From Oceanirhabdus sp942490885 (GTDB lineage: Bacteria; Bacillota; Clostridia; Clostridiales; Clostridiaceae): 64,000 bases of DNA. The notes beneath the pieces are model-generated. The model saw nothing but the letters and a program-made list of their open reading frames with translations, did not search any database and was not told the origin of the DNA. The translations under genes were made by a program, and so were the position numbers. This document shows, piece after piece, positions 36,556-45,140 of the stretch; position 1 is the first letter of the stretch; each line of letters begins with the position of its first letter. The DNA lies in assembly GCA_942490885.1 (NCBI GenBank), contig CALNYT010000002.1:2728001-2792000 (forward strand), in the 5' to 3' direction.

Positions 36556-37812
36556 CTAAGCACCTATAGCGTTAGATTCATCAGATATCTTATAGTTCAT
36601 TAAATATGAATCAAAATAATATATCAAGCTTATTATAATAAACCCTATTCCTCCCATAGTAAATATCATACCTGCTGGTATCCTCTCAACAATTATACCT
36701 GATAACCCATTTGACAATGGAAGAACTGAAGAAATTACCATTCCTATTGTTGCAAAAACTCTTCCTCTATAATTATCATCAGCAATAATACTTATAAATG
36801 ACCACAATGTTATTGCTATACAACTTCTAAAAAATGCTGATATGGCAGAAAATATACAAGCAATGTAATAATTTTTAGTAAAGCCAAATAACATTAATGC
36901 GCATCCCATTATGAACATATACTTAATTATTGTCTTTCCTGGTTTTTTTACCTCATATCTTGCTAGAAAAATAGCTGCTAAAAGACCCGCTCCAGCAAAA
37001 ATAGTCTTGAGATAAGCGTAATATGTCTTATCTAAATTAAAATTCTGTTTCATCATGAATGGTAAAGGCACCTCAAAAAGGCCTAGAATTAAATTCATTA
37101 ACAACATAATCAACACTAATTTCATTAAGAATTTATTTGATTTTATATACCTAAAGCCATCTACTATATTATGAAAAACTTCTTTTACACCTTGCTTTTC
37201 AGTACTTTTCACCTGAATATCACTTAAGTCAGTTATACTAACCATCTTTCCAGCAAATAAATAACTTAAACTATCTACAGTAAGTGGTACCCAATATCCT
37301 GTCAATGCTACAAGAACTGAACTTATTGAAGGACCAATCATATTTATAATCGATAAAACCCCACTATTAAAAGATCTAGCCTTAAAAAACTCTGCCTTTG
37401 TCAGCAACCTAGGCATAGTGGCTCCAGCAGCTGGACCATTAAATCTTGATAAACTTTCAACTATAAATAAAACCACACAAAGCCACACAAATGTCAATTT
37501 ATTTGTCAAGAATAACACTAAAATTAACCCTATTAATGCGCCCCTTATATAACTCGTCCACACCATTATCTTCTTTCTATCAAACATATCCGCAAATGTT
37601 CCTCCGAATAGTGAAAAAATAAAATTGGGTATAGCTAATATCATCAGCAACACACCTGTAGCTGTAGGAGACCCTGTCAAATCTATTGCCAATAACATAA
37701 AAATCATATTATCCATGTTATCTCCTAAGCTTGAAACACTATACCCAATAAATATATTCATAAATCTTCTATTCTTTAAATAACTTCTATCTTTAAGCTT
37801 TAATATGCTCAT
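36556..37812 (-). CDS. MFS transporter, probable peptide/drug exporter
   Basis: 418 residues, 12 membrane spans, MFS_3/enterobactin-exporter-like. The N-terminal YSVSSLGDNMDNMIFMLLAI and the loop-2/3 motif GGTFADMFDRKKIM are typical of the drug:H+ antiporter-like group. The start at 37812 has GGGGGA 13 bases upstream, which is longer than ideal. It follows the 45-residue peptide gene after a stem-loop and lies in the same operon as two radical SAM enzymes, so export of (or resistance to) the modified peptide is the natural inference. Confidence 0.85.
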   Translation of the reverse strand: MSILKLKDRSYLKNRRFMNIFIGYSVSSLGDNMDNMIFMLLAIDLTGSPTATGVLLMILAIPNFIFSLFGGTFADMFDRKKIMVWTSYIRGALIGLILVLFLTNKLTFVWLCVVLFIVESLSRFNGPAAGATMPRLLTKAEFFKARSFNSGVLSIINMIGPSISSVLVALTGYWVPLTVDSLSYLFAGKMVSITDLSDIQVKSTEKQGVKEVFHNIVDGFRYIKSNKFLMKLVLIMLLMNLILGLFEVPLPFMMKQNFNLDKTYYAYLKTIFAGAGLLAAIFLARYEVKKPGKTIIKYMFIMGCALMLFGFTKNYYIACIFSAISAFFRSCIAITLWSFISIIADDNYRGRVFATIGMVISSVLPLSNGLSGIIVERIPAGMIFTMGGIGFIIISLIYYFDSYLMNYKISDESNAIGA

Positions 37813-37880
37813 AAATATACTTCAATCCCCCTCTAATAATGGTTATAATTTCAAAATTGTAATCATTTTTTCACAAAGAA

Positions 37881-37904
37881 AAGCTCCAGGATACCCTGAA
37901 GCTT
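37881..37904 (-). terminator. Stem-loop between peptide gene and exporter gene, possible attenuator
   Basis: On the minus-strand RNA AAGCUUCAGG pairs with CCUGGAGCUU (10 bp with one G-U) around a GUAU loop, followed by UUCUUUG. It lies six bases after the peptide stop codon. Such hairpins keep precursor mRNA abundant relative to downstream genes. Confidence 0.65.
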
Positions 37905-37909
37905 CTTCA

Positions 37910-38047
37910 TTAGTCTGGTATTGTTGGCCAATCTTGCCCAGGCCCTAGTGATTTACAAGATACAACTGATTTCTTATCACTTTGATTTCTTATAGTTTTC
38001 ATTAAAGGCTTTCTTTTCTTCGCAACTTTTTCTTTTAAAGTACTCAT
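37910..38047 (-). CDS. Candidate RiPP precursor peptide (45 residues)
   Basis: ATG at 38047, seven bases after AATGGGGGA; stop at 37910. The product starts MSTLKEKVAKKRKPLMKTI, a basic leader-like part without a signal peptide, and ends SVVSCKSLGPGQDWPTIPD. The tail is rich in residues that radical SAM enzymes modify (one Cys, one Trp, Gly, Pro, Asp) and poor in charge compared with the leader. It lies directly after two radical SAM/SPASM genes and before an exporter gene, with a stem-loop behind it. I know no RiPP class with this tail. The peptide is too short for routine gene calling. Confidence 0.78.
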   Translation of the reverse strand: MSTLKEKVAKKRKPLMKTIRNQSDKKSVVSCKSLGPGQDWPTIPD

Positions 38048-38184
38048 TTTTATTCCCCCATTTAATAAAATATTTATTTAAAGATCCTTCACTTAACCTA
38101 TTTTCTAGCAGCTCTAATATATTAGTATTTTGGTTAATTTTTCTGCAATGATTTAGGTTTTAGTGTTGATCATTAAACTACTTC

Positions 38185-39552
38185 TTAGCGACTACTATTA
38201 TCTCCATACACATCCTTATAACAATTCTCTGGCTTCTTATCCATCTTTAACATTCCATATTGGTGCCACCCTCTAGCAAAACAACTACCTAAACAGAATC
38301 CTCTATATTCACAACTACCACATTCTTCATTTATATTATTCTCTTCATATTCTCTGAAAACTGATAATTTCTCTGATGAGAACCAAATATCTTTGATATT
38401 CTCCTCTAATACTGTTCTTGGTGTACATAACATTTCTTTATGAATAAGATTATTACATGGATATGTATATCCCTTATAATCTACATAAAACTCCAGCATG
38501 CCTACACCACATCTTATATCACGTTGTTGTTCTAGCTCGTCTACAGGTCGATCTTCATGGATTCTATCTTCTTCTGCAAAATTATTCTCTTGAACATATT
38601 TTTTTATCCTAAGATACTCTTTTTTTGAAAATCCAATATTATTCTTCTTTGCTTGACCTGATGGACAAGCTAAATTTATATCAAGGGTATCTACTTTTAA
38701 TTCCTTAGCAAGTTTATATATCTTTGGAATATTATCCACATTTGAACCATATCCGACATCAGAGGTGATAACTGAATTTAGAATAACCTCTAATCCTATT
38801 TCTTTACACTTCTTTATTCCTTCAACCGCTTCTCTATATGAGTTAATCCCTTCAGGCGGTCGTCTAAGTCCAACTTCCTGTTCTTCCTCAGGAGATGATA
38901 AACTTACCTGTACTATTGTAACTCCAGCTTTCTTATATAACTCTGCATATTCTTTTAATTTATGTCCATTTGTAAATAACAGTATATATGGTCTGTACCC
39001 AAATTCTCTAATCGTTCTATCTTTTATAATTGAAATAAACTTCAATGTTCTATCAAGGGTTATTGATGGTTCTCCTCCTGTTATTGCCCAGTAGTTAGCC
39101 CCAGCCATAAGTAGCGGTTCAACAATTCTCTTTTCCATCTGTTCAATGGATAAAACCTCATCATCTTGTATCATATTATCAAGATAGCACCATGGACAAT
39201 TGTAATTGCACACTCTATTAATCTCAACAATTGTCATAGGCGTTGTAATTATGCCTTTTCCATATGATTTAAGATTTTCGTATATCCTTCTAGGATCAAA
39301 TTGTGTAAAGATTGAAATGCCAGTTTCATGGATAAATGCGATTATCTCCTGCCACTGCTCCTTATCAAATTCCATGAGCATCTCTTCATCTATTTTAAAA
39401 TCTTTTAAATCTGTTATATCATTTTTTCTCATCTCTTCTAATACTCTTAAGAAAATCTTAATACTACTTTCTTCCGCCTCCCATATTCCTCCATAATAGG
39501 GATCCACAATGTGATACAAGTCACTATTAATCTTAAAAATTGCTATACTCAT
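38185..39552 (-). CDS. Radical SAM/SPASM peptide-modifying enzyme 2
   Basis: 455 residues. The N-terminal ~95 residues contain HIVDPYYGGIWEAEES and a helical segment that by pattern could be a PqqD/RRE-like peptide-binding domain. The radical SAM cluster is CNYNCPWC (Cys 115, 119, 122), with ITGGEPS as the SAM-binding glycine motif. The C-terminal SPASM part has RCGVGM, YPCNNL and ECGSCEYRGFCLGSCFARGW, enough Cys for auxiliary clusters. The start at 39552 has GGGGGG six bases upstream, 11 bases after the stop of enzyme 1. The two enzymes are clear paralogues. It probably modifies the peptide encoded just downstream. Confidence 0.88.
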   Translation of the reverse strand: MSIAIFKINSDLYHIVDPYYGGIWEAEESSIKIFLRVLEEMRKNDITDLKDFKIDEEMLMEFDKEQWQEIIAFIHETGISIFTQFDPRRIYENLKSYGKGIITTPMTIVEINRVCNYNCPWCYLDNMIQDDEVLSIEQMEKRIVEPLLMAGANYWAITGGEPSITLDRTLKFISIIKDRTIREFGYRPYILLFTNGHKLKEYAELYKKAGVTIVQVSLSSPEEEQEVGLRRPPEGINSYREAVEGIKKCKEIGLEVILNSVITSDVGYGSNVDNIPKIYKLAKELKVDTLDINLACPSGQAKKNNIGFSKKEYLRIKKYVQENNFAEEDRIHEDRPVDELEQQRDIRCGVGMLEFYVDYKGYTYPCNNLIHKEMLCTPRTVLEENIKDIWFSSEKLSVFREYEENNINEECGSCEYRGFCLGSCFARGWHQYGMLKMDKKPENCYKDVYGDNSSR

Positions 39553-39563
39553 CCATATCCCCC

Positions 39564-40880
39564 CTATATTGTTTTGAAACACTTTTTAGGCATCTCCAGA
39601 AGATCAAATTTTCCATATCTTTGCCAACAACGTGCAATACAATTCCCTACACACATTCCTCTATATTCACAAGCACCACATTCTTCGCCAATATTAGTGC
39701 TTAGATAATCCCTAAACCCTTTTAACATTTTTGAACCAAACCATATTTCAGGACCAGTGAATTCTTTGATTGTACCAGGATCACATTTTAACTCATCATC
39801 TATTAGATTATTACAAGGAAACACTATTCCTTGATAATCTATATAGAAATCTATAAATCCTAAACCACATCTCATTGGTCTATCATTCTCAAGATCAAAG
39901 TGTGGCAGATATATCTCCAATGTGGAATCTTCATTCAATAACTCTCTACCAGCTTTAGTATTATCTCTAATCCTTTTGTAATTCTCAATATCTAAACATA
40001 TTCCATTTTCTTTAGCCATCCCAGCCATTACAACAGGAGTTATTCTAAGCATGTCCACTTTTAAATCATCAGCTAATAATATCATGTCTTTTATATGATC
40101 AATATTTTTCTCAGGAGAAACCACCATATTAATTGATGTGAAATATCCAAGTTCATTTCCTTTCTTTACTCCTTCAATCACATGTTCAAAGGAATTTATT
40201 CCTCCTTGTGGATTTCTCAACTTTATTTCCTCTTCTTCATATGGAGATGAAAGTTGAAATTGTACTTTTCTTACACCAGCTTCAAAGTATTTTTCAGCAT
40301 ATTCTGAAAATTTATAACCATTACTTAGTATACTTATATCTGCTTCTTCTCTAATCTTTTCTCTTGTATGCTTTGAAATCATCTTCACTATACTAAGTGT
40401 TCTATCAAATGTTACTGAAGGCTCGCCTCCAGTGAGAGTCCAACATTTAGTACCCTCATTTACAAATGGAATTATTATTTGTTCTTCAATTTCTTTAAGA
40501 GTTAATGTTTCATCTTGTTCTTGCATTGTTGGAATATAACACCATGGACATCTATAATTACATTTCCTGTTCACTTCAAGAATCACTTCTGGTGGCACTA
40601 TTATTCCATCTTCAACCTCACTAATTTTTTCAAGGATTACGCTTGGAAAATACGTTGTGTCAATAGGCATTTTTTCTTTTATCATAAAATCTAGCATCTC
40701 ATCAGAAATAATTTTTGAATATTTCTTTCTGATACTCTCAATTGACACCCCATCATTCTTATATATTTTAAGAAGCTTTAAATACTCTTCAATCCCATCT
40801 CTATCAAATTCCCATAACCCACCGTAATAAGGATCCATCACATGGAATACTTCATCTTTCTTTAATATGATGGCAGTCAT
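39564..40880 (-). CDS. Radical SAM/SPASM peptide-modifying enzyme 1
   Basis: 438 residues, same layout as its neighbour: N-terminal ~95 residues with FHVMDPYYGGLWEFDRDG and a winged-helix-like pattern (possible RRE), radical SAM motif CNYRCPWC (Cys 107, 111, 114), LTGGEPSVTFDR, and C-terminal SPASM Cys in RCGLGFID, FPCNNL and ECGACEYRGMCVGNC. The start at 40880 has TTGGAGGGA upstream and is the first gene behind a consensus promoter. SPASM enzymes make thioether, C-C or C-O crosslinks, or epimerise residues in ribosomal peptides. Two in tandem suggest two chemical steps or a heteromeric enzyme. Confidence 0.88.
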   Translation of the reverse strand: MTAIILKKDEVFHVMDPYYGGLWEFDRDGIEEYLKLLKIYKNDGVSIESIRKKYSKIISDEMLDFMIKEKMPIDTTYFPSVILEKISEVEDGIIVPPEVILEVNRKCNYRCPWCYIPTMQEQDETLTLKEIEEQIIIPFVNEGTKCWTLTGGEPSVTFDRTLSIVKMISKHTREKIREEADISILSNGYKFSEYAEKYFEAGVRKVQFQLSSPYEEEEIKLRNPQGGINSFEHVIEGVKKGNELGYFTSINMVVSPEKNIDHIKDMILLADDLKVDMLRITPVVMAGMAKENGICLDIENYKRIRDNTKAGRELLNEDSTLEIYLPHFDLENDRPMRCGLGFIDFYIDYQGIVFPCNNLIDDELKCDPGTIKEFTGPEIWFGSKMLKGFRDYLSTNIGEECGACEYRGMCVGNCIARCWQRYGKFDLLEMPKKCFKTI

Positions 40881-40946
40881 ATTATCCCTCCAAATATAAT
40901 ATATTTTTTACTTTTATATCATTTTCTGTTATGCATTTACATATAA

Positions 40947-40975
40947 AGTATAAATTTTTATCTTTTCTCTGTCAA
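40947..40975 (-). promoter_or_regulatory. Consensus sigma-A promoter of the radical SAM peptide operon
   Basis: Read on the minus strand: TTGACA, 17 bases, TATACT. It is 67 bases upstream of the first radical SAM gene. The close match to consensus suggests fairly strong basal transcription. Confidence 0.8.
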
Positions 40976-41197
40976 TGCAATTTTTAGTATTTTGTTTTTA
41001 CATTATTTTTTGGGGAAATGTATTTTTAGAATATTTTTATCGACATTTGCACCCTTAAACCCTCTAAATACCAAGAATAACTTTTCGATATTTTAGTCTA
41101 ATATTGTAAAATTCATTACTTAATAATTTATTTATTATTTTTATAATTTAACCTAATTAGTCTTATTTTTTATTTTTAACAAATCTTTTTCCTAATA

Positions 41198-41219
41198 AAA
41201 GCACCCTTTTGGGTGCTTC
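41198..41219 (-). terminator. Terminator of the HATPase protein gene
   Basis: GAAGCACCC and GGGTGCTTTT around an AAAA loop, ending in a U run on the minus strand, directly after the stop codon at 41225. The ~220 bases between it and the radical SAM promoter hold no gene. Confidence 0.88.
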
Positions 41220-41224
41220 TATCT

Positions 41225-42409
41225 CTAAATTTCTTCTTCTTCTTCCTCAGTCCATGCTTTCTCTTTTTCTACAATATTACTTTCATTCTCTATTATGCTA
41301 TTTTCTCTTTTTTCTTCCTTCCTATTTTTGAAAGGACTTGAAGTGCTTCCAAGTATATGATCCATCATCATAGCATTATTACTTAAGTTGTTTTCCAATG
41401 TTCCTGTTTCTTTCTTATTCTTCATATTATCACCTTCACCTTCGTCATTATACTCTTCTTTTTTCTGCTCTAAATCAATATTACATCCTTCTATTAAAGC
41501 ATCATGAATATTATTTCCTTCTTCAGAATTTTCATTCTCAAATTCTTTGACAATTTCTTGTGTATCTTTTTTTATATCCTCATTCTTCTTAAACTGAAGA
41601 ATTACCTCTGTCCCTTCCCCTTCAAAACTATTTATAAATATATCTCCACCATGTGCCTTCATAATCTTCTTAGAATAGGACAATCCAAATACAAACTCAA
41701 AATCTTCTTCACCTACATACTTATCTTCAAATATGGTAAGTAATTCTTTTTTACTTATTCCAATACCATTGTCTTTTATATAAACGCATATATCCTCCAT
41801 AGATGCTTTACTAACTCTTACAGATATTAATCCACCGTTTAAAGAATACTTAACTGCATTATGGTATATATTTGTAAGAACCTGCTTTATACAATCTACA
41901 TCAACTGTTATGTATATTGGATTTTCAGACAAATCAAATTTAAATTCAATATTTTTTTCATAACTCCTCTTTGTAAACATATTTCCTATCTCATATAAGA
42001 TTTCATTAATGTTTACTTCATTAAATACAAGTTTTACGTTCTCGTATTCCCTACCCTTATTCATTTCATTTGAAAGTTTAGTTAAACTTTCTTTAATATC
42101 TTCAAATTCATCTCCCCCAAATATTTCTTCCTCAATACTCTTTTCCTCTATATCCAATTCACTTCTAGCAATATTCTGTGAAATTTTCTTTAATTCATCA
42201 AGAGCCATAACAATTTTTCTATTAAGAAATACCCCAACAATAGTCCCTAGTATAACAGCGACACAGCCAAATAAAAAAAGATATCCCACAACAATATTTC
42301 CTCTATTATTAAGCACCGTTACTCCACATACCCCAACTATAAACATTATGCTTACTCCAATCAGTGCTGTTATTACGCTATTTAAGAAAATTTTGTATTT
42401 TATACTCAT
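41225..42409 (-). CDS. HATPase-domain membrane protein lacking a HisKA histidine
   Basis: 394 residues. Two N-terminal membrane spans (about 8-30 and 38-60) are followed by a short HAMP-like linker. The GHKL ATPase domain spans about 130-265, with N box NIYHNAVKYS, G1 IKDNGIGI and a G2-like FGLSYSKKIMKAHGG. Between the linker and the ATPase there is no HisKA helix and no phospho-acceptor His. The last ~120 residues are highly charged, Glu/Lys/Asn-rich and end in a run of Glu. The start at 42409 has GAGGTGG upstream. There is no response regulator gene next to it. It could be a degenerate kinase or a regulatory ATPase. Confidence 0.75.
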   Translation of the reverse strand: MSIKYKIFLNSVITALIGVSIMFIVGVCGVTVLNNRGNIVVGYLFLFGCVAVILGTIVGVFLNRKIVMALDELKKISQNIARSELDIEEKSIEEEIFGGDEFEDIKESLTKLSNEMNKGREYENVKLVFNEVNINEILYEIGNMFTKRSYEKNIEFKFDLSENPIYITVDVDCIKQVLTNIYHNAVKYSLNGGLISVRVSKASMEDICVYIKDNGIGISKKELLTIFEDKYVGEEDFEFVFGLSYSKKIMKAHGGDIFINSFEGEGTEVILQFKKNEDIKKDTQEIVKEFENENSEEGNNIHDALIEGCNIDLEQKKEEYNDEGEGDNMKNKKETGTLENNLSNNAMMMDHILGSTSSPFKNRKEEKRENSIIENESNIVEKEKAWTEEEEEEI

Positions 42410-42481
42410 ATACACTACCACCTCTATAATTATCCACATTTATATTATTACTAAAAATCAAAAAAAAATGCCTTATTTTGA

Positions 42482-42511
42482 AAAAAACTCATGGAATTCC
42501 ATGAGTTTTTT
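42482..42511 (-). terminator. Terminator after nagA
   Basis: The perfect palindrome CTCATGGAATTCCATGAG is flanked by A and T runs, so it can work in both directions. It lies 20-50 bases after the nagA stop. Confidence 0.85.
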
Positions 42512-42532
42512 ACTTATATGCTTTTCATTAAG

Positions 42533-43669
42533 TCACCTTTTATAAACACTTTTTCCTTCGATAATTGTTTGATTTACCTGAAAGTCATCATTAAAAATTA
42601 TTATATCAGCTAATTTTCCTTTTTTAATACTTCCTACCTCATCCTCTAAACCAAGAACATGAGCACAATTCAAACTTACCATCTTTATGATATCTTCAAG
42701 CTCATAGCAGGTATAATCCTTAATATTTTTAACACCATCTTTTAATTTCAATATACTTCCAGCCAGTGTACCATCTACTAATCGTGCACTACTCTCATTT
42801 ACAAGTACTTTTTGTCCTCCCAGTTCATATTCCCCCGATCTCATACATCCTGCTCTCATGCAATCTGAAACTAAAATTACTTTGTTCTCACCATTAATTT
42901 TAATAAATCCTTCAAAAAAACCTTTATGGACATGAATCTTATCAGCTATAAGTTCGCAATAGATATCTTTTGAAAATATTGCCCCAACTACACCAGGTTC
43001 TCTATGATGTAATCCTCTCATTGCATTAAAGGTATGGGTAGCATATGATATGCCATCTTCTATTCCTTGAATAGTTTCATCAAAAGTAGCATTTGAGTGT
43101 CCTACTGCTAAAACAATTCCTCTCTTATTCATTTCTTTAATAAATTTGTTTCCCTCATCTTCCTCTGGAGCTAGTGTTATTATTTTTATAATATCTGTAA
43201 ACCCTTCTATTAAAGACTCATCAGGTTTCATTATATAATCCTCACATTGTGCACCTTTATATTTTTTGCTAATAAAGGGACCTTCCATATGGCAACCTAA
43301 TATTTTTGCTCCTTGAACTTTATTTTTATTTTCTCTTATATTTTTTATGGCATGTATAATTTTATTCTTTTCCATTGTCATAGTTGTTGGTAAAAAAGAG
43401 GTTACCCCCGCCTTGGCTATAACTTTGGAAATACCGTTAAGGGCTTCAAACGTGCCGTCCATAGTATCATACCCACCTGCACCATGTATGTGCAGGTCAA
43501 TTAGCCCAGGTGAAACATAAGCCCCTTTGGCATCGATAATTTCATCAATAATATAATTTTTCAAATCATTTTGTTGTATGATATCTTCTATTCTATTACT
43601 GAATAATAAAATATGATTTTTCAGTATCTCATTTTCAGTAATTATCTTTCCGTTTGTAATAGCTCGCAT
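42533..43669 (-). CDS. nagA: N-acetylglucosamine-6-phosphate deacetylase
   Basis: 378 residues, amidohydrolase superfamily; converts GlcNAc-6-P to glucosamine-6-P and acetate in amino-sugar use and cell-wall recycling. Motifs seen are VSPGLIDLHIHGAGGYD, GCHMEGPFIS with the metal-binding Glu, VGHSNAT, THTFNAMRGLHHREPG and LVSDCMRAG with the catalytic Asp. The length is normal. The start at 43669 has GGAGAGGG upstream. It stands alone between terminators; nagB is not nearby. Confidence 0.95.
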   Translation of the reverse strand: MRAITNGKIITENEILKNHILLFSNRIEDIIQQNDLKNYIIDEIIDAKGAYVSPGLIDLHIHGAGGYDTMDGTFEALNGISKVIAKAGVTSFLPTTMTMEKNKIIHAIKNIRENKNKVQGAKILGCHMEGPFISKKYKGAQCEDYIMKPDESLIEGFTDIIKIITLAPEEDEGNKFIKEMNKRGIVLAVGHSNATFDETIQGIEDGISYATHTFNAMRGLHHREPGVVGAIFSKDIYCELIADKIHVHKGFFEGFIKINGENKVILVSDCMRAGCMRSGEYELGGQKVLVNESSARLVDGTLAGSILKLKDGVKNIKDYTCYELEDIIKMVSLNCAHVLGLEDEVGSIKKGKLADIIIFNDDFQVNQTIIEGKSVYKR

Positions 43670-43887
43670 ACTACCCTCTCCTTATGGAATATTCAAGTAA
43701 ATCTATTTTATATAAGTTTATAATTGCACTAAATAGCTATTCTACTTGTAGCTTTTATTATGATATATACTGTTGTTTTATTTTATTTAATTATACCCTT
43801 TGTACCCGTTTTTTTCATCGTTCATTTATCAAATTCTCAACATTTATTAACTGATATAAATCCAGTGATAACACCTACTTACACAAT

Positions 43888-43918
43888 AAAAGACGAGTTG
43901 TAGTCACACTCGTCTTTT
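43888..43918 (-). terminator. Terminator after the 43928 carboxypeptidase gene
   Basis: AAAAGACGAGT and ACTCGTCTTTT form an 11-bp stem ten bases after the stop codon. Confidence 0.88.
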
Positions 43919-43927
43919 AAATAATAA

Positions 43928-45058
43928 TTACTTTTCTCTTCTATCAAATTTTTCTTTTAAAAATATTTTAAACTTACTATGTTTTGATAACTTATCTTTT
44001 AATACCAATGATTGTTCATATAACTTATTATTTTCATAACTTATTTCTATACTTCCAAGCTTACACCCTGATTTAAGAGGAGCCTTTAATCCCTCCTTAG
44101 GAATTTTTATTATTATTTCTGGTAATGATCCTTTTCTTACTGGAATGACTACATCATTCCCACAAATCACTTTACTTCTATCACAACTATTTTCAGCCTT
44201 CACCTCCCCTAGAATATCACCTTTACTATAGAGTTTCTTAACTTCAAAATTATCCTTAACATACTCTGCAATTTTAACCGTTTCATTCCAACGGTTTGGG
44301 CAATTCAATGTAACAATAACTATATCTCTATCCATGTACCTGAATGAACTTACAAGACATTTCCCAGCATTCCCTGTATAACCTGTTTTTACTCCAGTTG
44401 CATTGGGTAACCTGTGTAATATCTTATTAATATTTACATATGACCTATTAAAATTTTTTTCAACTGCCGATATTTCTTTACACTTTACAATGTCTCTAAA
44501 TTTTTCATTTTTTAAGGCAATTGAAGTTACTTTTGCTAGATCATATGATGTTGAGTAATGATTTTCTTTATCAAGACCATGGGGAGATTTAAAGTTAGAA
44601 CTAAGAAGTCCAAGCTTAAAAGCATAATCATTCATTATTCTGCTGAAATTTTCAACATTTCCTCCTATGTGTTCCGCTAAAGCCACTGCCGCATCATTTC
44701 CAGATTTAAGCATTAAACCATATAGTAACTCTTCTACTTTTATTTTTTCTCCAGATTTTAAATGTACCTTTGAACCATACGTAGTTGCGGCATTTGAAGA
44801 TACTGTGACTATTTCATCTAACTTACAATACTCAATTCCTATAAGACAAGTAAGAATTTTTGTAGTGCTAGCCATTGGAAGTATCTTTTTACTATTTTTC
44901 TCACAGAGAATCATACCACTTTGTGCATCCATTGCTATAAAACTAACTGCATTCACTGTAAGTTTATCCGCCTTAGTTATATTTTCCATTGCTTCAACAC
45001 TAGTAGATATTAGAATCAAAGCTACTAGGACAACTATTATTTTTTTCTTTTGTGTCAA
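43928..45058 (-). CDS. D-alanyl-D-alanine carboxypeptidase (PBP5 family)
   Basis: 376 residues. An N-terminal signal peptide (KKKIIVVLVALILISTSVEA) is followed by a penicillin-binding S11 peptidase domain with the active-site set STTK (SxxK), SGN and KTGYT. It trims the terminal D-Ala of cell-wall pentapeptides outside the membrane. The start is TTG at 45058 behind GAGGAG. It is divergent from the DUF2953-gerW pair. The C-terminal ~100 residues form the usual beta-rich domain. A second paralogue lies at 48023-49219. It could be a vegetative or sporulation-specific enzyme; the neighbouring gerW weakly favours sporulation. Confidence 0.9.
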   Translation of the reverse strand: MTQKKKIIVVLVALILISTSVEAMENITKADKLTVNAVSFIAMDAQSGMILCEKNSKKILPMASTTKILTCLIGIEYCKLDEIVTVSSNAATTYGSKVHLKSGEKIKVEELLYGLMLKSGNDAAVALAEHIGGNVENFSRIMNDYAFKLGLLSSNFKSPHGLDKENHYSTSYDLAKVTSIALKNEKFRDIVKCKEISAVEKNFNRSYVNINKILHRLPNATGVKTGYTGNAGKCLVSSFRYMDRDIVIVTLNCPNRWNETVKIAEYVKDNFEVKKLYSKGDILGEVKAENSCDRSKVICGNDVVIPVRKGSLPEIIIKIPKEGLKAPLKSGCKLGSIEISYENNKLYEQSLVLKDKLSKHSKFKIFLKEKFDRREK

Positions 45059-45140
45059 ATTATCTCCTCACTCTCAAAAAAATGAATAAAGTTATAATTT
45101 ATGGTAAGAATAATCTAGAAAATACATTAGGAGAGTTATA

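Noticed and set aside
37910..38184. A longer frame overlapping the peptide gene (…LSEGSLNKYFIKWGNKNEY…)
   Set aside because: It has no start codon with a ribosome binding site; the 45-residue frame has one.
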